Shown in pieces: positions 32,227-37,185 of a DNA stretch of 37,185 nucleotides (position 1 is the stretch's first letter; the number at the start of each line of letters is the position of its first letter). Both the position numbers and the translations under genes were made by a program. This stretch comes from UBA7672 sp964550535. Its GTDB lineage: Bacteria > Pseudomonadota > Alphaproteobacteria > Caulobacterales > Hyphomonadaceae. Where the stretch lies: assembly GCA_964550535.1 (NCBI GenBank), contig CAZJZQ010000017.1:1-37185 (forward strand). Reading direction: 5' to 3'. A model generated the notes under the pieces. The model saw nothing but the letters and a program-made list of their open reading frames with translations. It made no database searches and had not been told where the DNA came from.

Positions 32227-32330
32227 GGATGTCTCCCTCAACACTGCGGGGAACCTAAATCCAGCGCCTCAGCCGCGTCCAGCGAAAGCTAAAAGGCGCG
32301 ACAGGCGACCCGAAATTTCTCCCAAACCCG

Positions 32331-33131
32331 CTAATCTCCAAACACAGCCACCTGCTCGCTCGTCGCCAGCAGCACGCCGGAACGGCTCCACAGTTTCAGC
32401 TCGTGATCGAAATATCCGCCCTCGCAGCGGCGGCAGTGAACTTCGCTCAGCACGAAGCCCGCGCCCGTCTCCGCAATCTCTTGCGGCGTTGCGTGGAAGT
32501 GCGTCGTCATCGACACCGTGGACGAGTTCACCCGCGCCTTGCGCCTCCACATCACACGCGGCGGCGCGAGGTCGGCCATCGCCGCCAGCATCAGATTGTC
32601 CAGCGCGCGCCCGCGCCTGTCGCGCACCCACACCAGCGAGCTGGCCGGGTCGTCCGCATCATGCTCCGGCGACAGCGGGCCGGGCGTCGCCCAGCGCATC
32701 ACGAACTGCTTGCCGAACGCGATGTCGGGAGAGCTGTCGGTCAGCCCCTCACTCTCGGGTGGCGGAGGCGCTGGCATCACGGCGTCGGTGAACCGCGTCG
32801 TCTCGCGTCGCACGCCGAACGTCGCCTGCGCGTGCGCACAGACCTTGCCCCGCTGCACCAGCTCCGACCGCCAGAACTGCAACCGCGCACCAGACCGGAT
32901 CAGCCGCGTCGCGATCTCGAACGGTCCCTCCGCGATGGCTTCGATGAACAGCACCGACAAGGACAGCGGCGCGCCCTTCACGCCGGGCTCCAGCATCGCA
33001 GCCTTCAGCAACGCCGCTCCCGTCCACCCGCCAAACTGGCTGCCGAACCCGCGATAGTCCGCATCGACCATGCCGGACCAAAGATTGTCGCCTGCAGGCG
33101 TGAGCAGAAGGGAGTCTTCAAAACTGAGCAT
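32331..33131 (-). CDS. Acyl-CoA thioesterase, TesB-like double hotdog
   Basis: This 266-residue protein is about the size of a tandem-hotdog thioesterase. The first half has YRGFGSQFGGWTGAALLKAA, the family's FGG block, and LSVLFIEAI. The second half carries the RALDNLMLAAMADLAPP region with the Asp of the second hotdog and VSMTTHFHATPQEI before the terminal strands. These match the acyl-CoA thioesterase domain family (TesB/4HBT_3 type). The likely role is release of CoA from acyl-CoA; chain preference is unknown. ATG at 33131 has GGTGAGGGG directly before it. It is transcribed in the same direction as gatA, 111 bases downstream of it. Confidence 0.85.
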   Translation of the reverse strand: MLSFEDSLLLTPAGDNLWSGMVDADYRGFGSQFGGWTGAALLKAAMLEPGVKGAPLSLSVLFIEAIAEGPFEIATRLIRSGARLQFWRSELVQRGKVCAHAQATFGVRRETTRFTDAVMPAPPPPESEGLTDSSPDIAFGKQFVMRWATPGPLSPEHDADDPASSLVWVRDRRGRALDNLMLAAMADLAPPRVMWRRKARVNSSTVSMTTHFHATPQEIAETGAGFVLSEVHCRRCEGGYFDHELKLWSRSGVLLATSEQVAVFGD

Positions 33132-33242
33132 CCCCTCACCAACCTAGGTTTGGCGCGGAGGTCAATGACGAGGTGAGAGTAGCGAGGCTGAAGTGCGCTG
33201 GCGCCAGACAACTCCTCCCCCGCAGCGGAGGAAGGGCGAGAC

Positions 33243-34721
33243 CTACCACCACTTCTCCGGCCGCGCCGTGAAGCCCGCGGCGTCTTCCAGCGCCGCGGCG
33301 ACACGCAGGCAGGTTTCCTCGTCCAGCGTCTTGCCGATCACCTGAAGGGCCAACGGCAAGCCCTGGCTGTCGAGGCCAGCCGGAACAGAGATCGCTGGCA
33401 CGCCCGCGAGGTTGGCCGTCACGGTGAACACGTCGTTGAGATACATCTCGACCGGATCGCCTGACTTCTCGCCATACGCAAACGCCGCCGAAGGCGTAGC
33501 GGGCGTGAGCAATGCGTCGCACTGCGTGAACGCCGCCTCGAAGTCCGCGAGGATGCGCGAGCGTACCTTCTGCGCGCGCAGATAGTATGCATCGTAATAC
33601 CCCGCCGACAGCACATAGGTGCCGATCAGCAGGCGCCGCTGAACCTCCGCGCCGAAACCCTTGGCGCGCGTCTGCTCATACGTATCGGTCAGCGAACCAT
33701 TGCCCGACTGGCGCGCGCCATACCGCATGCCGTCATAGCGAGCGAGGTTCGATGAAGCCTCCGCCGGCGCCACGATGTAGTAGGCGGGCAGCGCATATTT
33801 GGTATGCGGCAGCGACACGTCAACGATGGTTGCGCCGCCCGCCTTCAACCACTCGATGCCCTGCGTCCAGACCTTTTCCACCTCGGCGGGCATCCCGTCG
33901 ATGCGGTACTCCTTCGGCACGCCGATCTTCATGCCCTTCACCGACCGGCCCAGCGTCTTCGACCATTCAGGCACGGGCTGGCGGATAGTGGTGGAGTCCT
34001 TCGGATCGCCCGAGCACATCACCTCCAGCATCAGCGCCGCATCCTTCACCGTCTTGGCGAGCGGACCTGCCTGATCCAGCGAAGAAGCGAACGCCACCAT
34101 CCCGTAACGGCTGGCGCGGCCATAGGTCGGCTTGATACCGACAATACCCGTGAACGCCGCCGGCTGGCGGATCGAACCGCCAGTATCGGAAGCGGTCGCG
34201 GCAAGACACAGATCAGCCGCAACGGCCGTAGCCGATCCGCCCGACGATCCACCCGCCGTCAGCTTGGCGTTTGAACCTTCGCGACGCCACGGGTTCGCAG
34301 GCGGTCCGAAGCGCGACGTTTCGTTGGAGGAGCCCATGGCGAACTCGTCCATGTTCAACTTACCCAGCATCACCGCGCCTTCGTCCCACAGGTTCTGCGT
34401 GACGGTGCTTTCATACGGCGGGGTGAACTCACCCAGGATGTTGGAGCACGCAGTGGTGCGCACGCCCTTGGTGCAGAACAGGTCCTTGATGCCCAGCGGC
34501 GCGCCTTCCAGCTTGCCGCCCTGCCCCTTGGCCAGCTTCGCATCGGCGGCCTTCGCCATCTCCAGCGCCTTGTCGTGCGTGACGACGACATAGGCGTTGA
34601 GATGCGGGTTCGCCGCATCGATCTGCGTCAGGAAGTCCTGCGTGATCTCCTGCGAGGAGAAGGTCTTCGCCTTCAATCCATCGACAGCATCGGACAGGGT
34701 GAGTTTCGTGAGGGAGGTCAT
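33243..34721 (-). CDS. gatA: Aspartyl/glutamyl-tRNA amidotransferase subunit A
   Basis: GatA releases ammonia from glutamine for conversion of Glu-tRNA(Gln) to Gln-tRNA(Gln), and in some organisms of Asp-tRNA(Asn). This 492-residue amidase-signature protein has the Ser-cis-Ser-Lys triad at Lys79 (PLGIKDLF), Ser159 (GGSSGGSA) and Ser183 (DTGGSIRQPA), nearly the same numbering as well-studied GatA. It is the third gene of a unit gatC, DUF2199 gene, gatA. GatB is not in the window. The start follows the DUF2199 stop by 15 bases. Length is normal. Confidence 0.97.
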   Translation of the reverse strand: MTSLTKLTLSDAVDGLKAKTFSSQEITQDFLTQIDAANPHLNAYVVVTHDKALEMAKAADAKLAKGQGGKLEGAPLGIKDLFCTKGVRTTACSNILGEFTPPYESTVTQNLWDEGAVMLGKLNMDEFAMGSSNETSRFGPPANPWRREGSNAKLTAGGSSGGSATAVAADLCLAATASDTGGSIRQPAAFTGIVGIKPTYGRASRYGMVAFASSLDQAGPLAKTVKDAALMLEVMCSGDPKDSTTIRQPVPEWSKTLGRSVKGMKIGVPKEYRIDGMPAEVEKVWTQGIEWLKAGGATIVDVSLPHTKYALPAYYIVAPAEASSNLARYDGMRYGARQSGNGSLTDTYEQTRAKGFGAEVQRRLLIGTYVLSAGYYDAYYLRAQKVRSRILADFEAAFTQCDALLTPATPSAAFAYGEKSGDPVEMYLNDVFTVTANLAGVPAISVPAGLDSQGLPLALQVIGKTLDEETCLRVAAALEDAAGFTARPEKWW

Positions 34722-34736
34722 TTTTTACAGCGCCGG

Positions 34737-35345
34737 TCAGGAAGCCTTGGGCCGCATCTCGTGCCCATAGTGCGCGAACAGTTCGAACATGCGGTCCAGC
34801 GTGATGCCCTCCCGCTGTTCCTTGATGATCGGGTGATCCGCCGAGTTGTCCGGTTGCGCCCCCTGGATCAGCAACAACGGCGGCGCGCCGTCATTCTGCT
34901 GGAAAGCCACGCCCATGAGGCTGAACGTATCGGGATAGGTCCCCAACCGGTTCACGAGGCGCGCAGGCGCCCGCGCATTGTTGTCCAGCGTCTCGTTGCG
35001 GACGGCCGCCACATACCCCTCGAAGTCGGGGCGGTTCAGGCTGGCCCACACGGTGAACATGAACGCCCATGTTCCCGCGCCCCTGATTTGTAGCGGCAGG
35101 CGCATGCGCAGCGAAAAATACTTCCCGTCCCACACGCAGTAGTTCGCGGACAGGAAATTGCCCTCCAGCCGCAGCGCGGTATCCGGCTCGTACTCTTTCG
35201 GTCCCGGCCATGCGATCGGCGTCAGCATGTTGATCGGGAAAAGCCCCATGTGCTTCTCGCCGCACGAGCAGGTCAGCTCGCCCGCGTTGAACTTAATCCA
35301 GCGCGGATCGGACAGGACTGCGGGATCTTCGTTCACGGCGTTCAT
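34737..35345 (-). CDS. DUF2199 domain protein between gatC and gatA
   Basis: This 202-residue protein matches the DUF2199 pattern: an N-terminal CxCG..H motif (Cys26, Cys28, His32 in ELTCSCGEKHMG), a middle WASLNRPDFEGYVAAVRNE block and a C-terminal region around DHPIIKEQREGITLDR. The Cys/His group could bind a metal, but only three ligands are obvious. Function of the family is unknown. The ATG overlaps the gatC stop (ATGA), and gatA follows 15 bases later, so it is made together with the amidotransferase subunits. No signal peptide is present, so it is cytoplasmic. Whether it acts in tRNA amidation or is only carried in the operon cannot be told. Confidence 0.85.
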   Translation of the reverse strand: MNAVNEDPAVLSDPRWIKFNAGELTCSCGEKHMGLFPINMLTPIAWPGPKEYEPDTALRLEGNFLSANYCVWDGKYFSLRMRLPLQIRGAGTWAFMFTVWASLNRPDFEGYVAAVRNETLDNNARAPARLVNRLGTYPDTFSLMGVAFQQNDGAPPLLLIQGAQPDNSADHPIIKEQREGITLDRMFELFAHYGHEMRPKAS

Positions 35346-35629
35346 TCCACCACCTTCGGCACGACAAAGAATCCGTCTTCTGATTTCGGGGCGTTGGCGA
35401 GCACCTGGTCGCGGATGTCGCCGTCCGTGACCTTGTCCTCGCGCAGGGGCAGGCTCATGGCCACGGGCGAGGTCATCGGCTCGACGCCGTTCACGTCCAC
35501 CTCGTTCAGCTGCTCGATCCAGGCGAGAATGCCGTTCAGCTCGGCCGCCATCGGCTCCAGCCGTTCCTCGGGAACAGCGATCCGGGCCAGCCGGGCCACC
35601 TTCCGTACAGTGTTCTTGTCGACGCTCAT
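35342..35629 (-). CDS. gatC: Aspartyl/glutamyl-tRNA amidotransferase subunit C
   Basis: This 95-residue protein wraps between GatA and GatB and stabilises the complex. The family features are the N-terminal helix VRKVARLARIAVPEE, ELNGILAWIEQL, the VEPMTSP turn, and the C-terminal NAPKSEDGFFVVPKVVE that inserts into GatA. The start ATG matches the usual MSVD N-terminus, but no strong ribosome site precedes it. It is the first gene of the gat unit and is divergent from ruvX, 146 bases away. Confidence 0.96.
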   Translation of the reverse strand: MSVDKNTVRKVARLARIAVPEERLEPMAAELNGILAWIEQLNEVDVNGVEPMTSPVAMSLPLREDKVTDGDIRDQVLANAPKSEDGFFVVPKVVE

Positions 35630-35716
35630 CGGGTCTGGGGCTTTCTCGTCGTCCGGTAAATTTCCTACAGGCCTGCCCTAAACGCCCAGCCGCCGGGACT
35701 CAAGCGGCTAACTCCC

Positions 35717-35736
35717 CCTCTACGACACGGTAGAGG
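35717..35736. repeat. Inverted repeat in the gatC/ruvX intergenic region
   Basis: CCTCTAC / GTAGAGG form a perfect 7-bp stem with a 6-base loop, which extends to ACTCC/GGAGT with a small bulge. It lies 39 bases before the ruvX start and could be an operator or leader hairpin. There is no T-tract. Confidence 0.35.
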
Positions 35737-35775
35737 AGTGTTCCGTGCCTCCGGTTCGGGCTATCTGCTGCACCC

Positions 35776-36231
35776 ATGGCCCTCGTCCCCCTCACCGACC
35801 TGCCCCCAAAAGGCGCGCTCCTGGGTCTCGATCCGGGCGCAAAAACCGTAGGCGTCGCCGCCTGCGACCCATCCCGCCTGATCGCCAGCCCAGTGGAAAC
35901 CATCGTCCGCGGCAAGAAACTCGCCCCCGTCCTCGACCGCCTTTTCCAGCTTTATGACGAGCGCCGCTGCACCGGCATCGTCCTCGGCCACCCCCTCAAC
36001 ATGGACGGCTCGGAAGGTCCGCGCAGCCAGTCCGTCCGCTCCCTCGCCCGCCTGATAATTGAACGCCGGGACATTCCTATCGCCCTCTGGGACGAGCGGT
36101 TATCCACAAGCGCTGTGGAAAAGGCTCTGCTGGAGGTGGACGCCTCACGCTCACGCCGTGAGCAACTTGTGGACAAGCTGGCGGCCGCCTGGATTCTCCA
36201 AGGCGCCATCGACCGGCTGGCTGAGGGTTGA
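35776..36231 (+). CDS. ruvX: Holliday junction resolvase-like protein RuvX/YqgF
   Basis: This 151-residue RNase H-fold protein has LLGLDPGAKTVGVA at the N-terminus with catalytic Asp19, IVLGHPLNMDGSEG in the middle, ALWDERLSTSAVEK with the second acidic pair, and DKLAAAWILQGAID at the end. YqgF proteins process 16S rRNA precursor ends and resemble RuvC. The start ATG matches relatives but lacks a clear ribosome site. The terminator hairpin overlaps its stop codon. It precedes pyrB, an order seen in Caulobacter-like genomes. Confidence 0.95.
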   Translation: MALVPLTDLPPKGALLGLDPGAKTVGVAACDPSRLIASPVETIVRGKKLAPVLDRLFQLYDERRCTGIVLGHPLNMDGSEGPRSQSVRSLARLIIERRDIPIALWDERLSTSAVEKALLEVDASRSRREQLVDKLAAAWILQGAIDRLAEG

Positions 36232-36243
36232 GCCGGCATTTTT
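36213..36243 (+). terminator. Terminator overlapping the ruvX stop codon
   Basis: CCGGCT (36213-36218) pairs with AGCCGG (36231-36236) across a 12-base loop and is followed by CA and then five T. The left arm lies inside the last codons of ruvX. It would separate ruvX from pyrB at least partly. Confidence 0.6.
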
Positions 36244-36323
36244 CTCCCCCGGCGCCAACATCTTATTGAGGCGGGACAGGTTCTCTAGACCGCCCCCGCT
36301 TGCTCGTCCGCGACTCCCACGCT

Positions 36324-37185
36324 ATGCCCCCCGAAATCACGGGTGCTTCACGCATGGCGGACTTCGCCTACGCCTTTCCCCATCGGCACTTATTGGGGAT
36401 CGAGGGCCTGAACCGGCTCGACATCGAGCAATTGCTGGATCTCGGTGACCATTATGTCGAGCTGAACAGGCAGCGCGTTAAGCATGCCGACGTTCTGGCC
36501 GGACAAACGCTGGTCAATCTGTTCTTTGAAAACTCCACCCGCACGCAAAGCTCGTTCGAGATTGCCGGCCGCCGCCTCGGCGCGGACGTGGTCACCATGT
36601 CGGTCGCCACATCCTCGGTGAAGAAGGGCGAGACCCTGATCGACACCGCGATGACGCTGAACGCCATGCATCCCGATCTGCTGGTCGTGCGCCACCAGGA
36701 TTCCGGGGCCGCCTCCATGCTCGCCCGCAAGGTCGGCTGCAGCGTCATCAACGCCGGCGACGGCAGCCACGAGCACCCCACCCAGGGGCTGCTCGACGCG
36801 CTCACCATCCGCCGCCGTCTTGGACGCCTCGAAGGCCTCGTCGTCGCCATCTGCGGCGACATCCTGCACAGCCGGGTCGCCCGCTCGAACATCAACCTGC
36901 TTCAGAAGATGGGCGCGCGCGTCCGTCTCGTCGCGCCGCGCACGCTGCTCCCCGGCGCCGTCTCGCGTCTCGGGCCCGAGATCTTCCACCGCATGGAAGA
37001 CGGCCTTGAAGGCGTCGACGTGGTCATGATGCTCCGCCTTCAGCAGGAACGCATGGACGGGTCGTTCCTGCCTTCGACGCGGGAGTTCTACCGCTTCTGG
37101 GGCCTCGACTCCGAACGTCTGGCGCTGGCCAAACCCGGCGCGTTCGTCATGCATCCCGGCCCGATGAATCGCGGCGTCGAAATCG
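36324..37185 (+). CDS. pyrB: Aspartate carbamoyltransferase catalytic chain (3' truncated by window)
   Basis: PyrB joins carbamoyl phosphate and aspartate in pyrimidine synthesis. About 287 codons are visible, and the window ends inside the gene. The carbamoyl phosphate loop is ENSTRTQSSFE, followed by SSVKKGET with the mobile Lys, DGSHEHPTQGLLD with the active-site His, MLRLQQER with the aspartate-binding Arg, and HPGPMNRG near the visible end. The alphaproteobacterial N-terminus PHRHLLGIEGL is present. ATG at 36324 and ATG at 36354 are both possible because neither has a good ribosome site; the first is used here. The gene follows ruvX by 92 bases, and pyrC would be expected next. Confidence 0.95.
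   Translation, partial: MPPEITGASRMADFAYAFPHRHLLGIEGLNRLDIEQLLDLGDHYVELNRQRVKHADVLAGQTLVNLFFENSTRTQSSFEIAGRRLGADVVTMSVATSSVKKGETLIDTAMTLNAMHPDLLVVRHQDSGAASMLARKVGCSVINAGDGSHEHPTQGLLDALTIRRRLGRLEGLVVAICGDILHSRVARSNINLLQKMGARVRLVAPRTLLPGAVSRLGPEIFHRMEDGLEGVDVVMMLRLQQERMDGSFLPSTREFYRFWGLDSERLALAKPGAFVMHPGPMNRGVEI

Noticed and set aside
33200..33235. TCCTCC-CCCGCAGC-GGAGGA repeat after gatA as a terminator or mobile repeat
   Set aside because: The stem is only 6 bp, has no T-tract in the gatA direction, and no second copy was seen in the window.
1..37185. Defence island, prophage, transposon or CRISPR content
   Set aside because: No integrase, transposase, phage, restriction, toxin-antitoxin or Cas-like protein was recognised, and no regularly spaced direct repeats were seen.

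Overview
The window is GC-rich, gene-dense DNA (about 65% GC by eye) carrying 35 complete or partial protein genes on both strands. No rRNA, tRNA, CRISPR array, insertion sequence or phage gene was seen. Gene content suggests an alphaproteobacterium, probably near Caulobacterales/Hyphomonadaceae: a gatC/gatA block beside ruvX and pyrB, a thrB-rnhA pair, a stand-alone Hpt protein, many lipoproteins and hydrolases, and an alpha-2-macroglobulin-pbpC pair. This placement is inference from gene order and protein style, not from a marker gene. A 10-N run (11681-11690) shows the source is a scaffolded, probably metagenomic or draft, assembly.

Region 1 (1-6300) is the most accessory-looking part. It holds a tail of an unknown gene, a beta-lactamase-fold serine hydrolase, a type B carboxylesterase, a CocE/NonD (S15-type) hydrolase, a TetR-family regulator and, convergent to them, an alpha/beta hydrolase. 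All four enzymes carry lipoprotein-like signal peptides. A perfect 8-4-8 palindrome lies in front of the CocE gene, and a weaker match with the same spacing lies in front of the alpha/beta hydrolase. This looks like a small TetR-controlled set of envelope ester/amide hydrolases with an unknown substrate.

Region 2 (6392-8538, minus strand) encodes an ApbE-type FMN transferase without a signal peptide, a PncC/CinA-C amidohydrolase and a hemerythrin-like protein. Region 3 (8769-15802) is the alpha-2-macroglobulin lipoprotein overlapping pbpC, facing an EF-G-like GTPase (15809-17851). Region 4 (18019-21587) has a conserved exported protein of unknown function with its own terminator, then pgi, and a divergent cytochrome c lipoprotein.

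Region 5 (21584-26304) holds a small barrel-like protein, a class II aldolase-family protein, NAD kinase, a lone Hpt protein, a NUDT19-like Nudix hydrolase and a degenerate EAL protein. Region 6 (26368-30317) is thrB, a small membrane protein and rnhA with overlapping stop/start codons, facing NfeD and SPFH/stomatin genes and a Prx5-type peroxiredoxin. Region 7 (30502-33131) holds YqgE/AlgH, an exported DUF442 phosphatase-like protein, a small lipoprotein and an acyl-CoA thioesterase.

Region 8 (33243-37185) is gatC, a DUF2199 protein and gatA on the minus strand, then ruvX and the first about 287 codons of pyrB on the plus strand. Most genes from 19 kb onward are housekeeping. I saw no clear defence system, toxin-antitoxin pair or mobile element. 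The best leads for something undescribed are the TetR/hydrolase cluster, the DUF2199 gene inside the gat operon and the unknown exported protein at 18076-19245. Intergenic stretches are all under 300 bases; the longest are 8539-8768 and 17852-18075.
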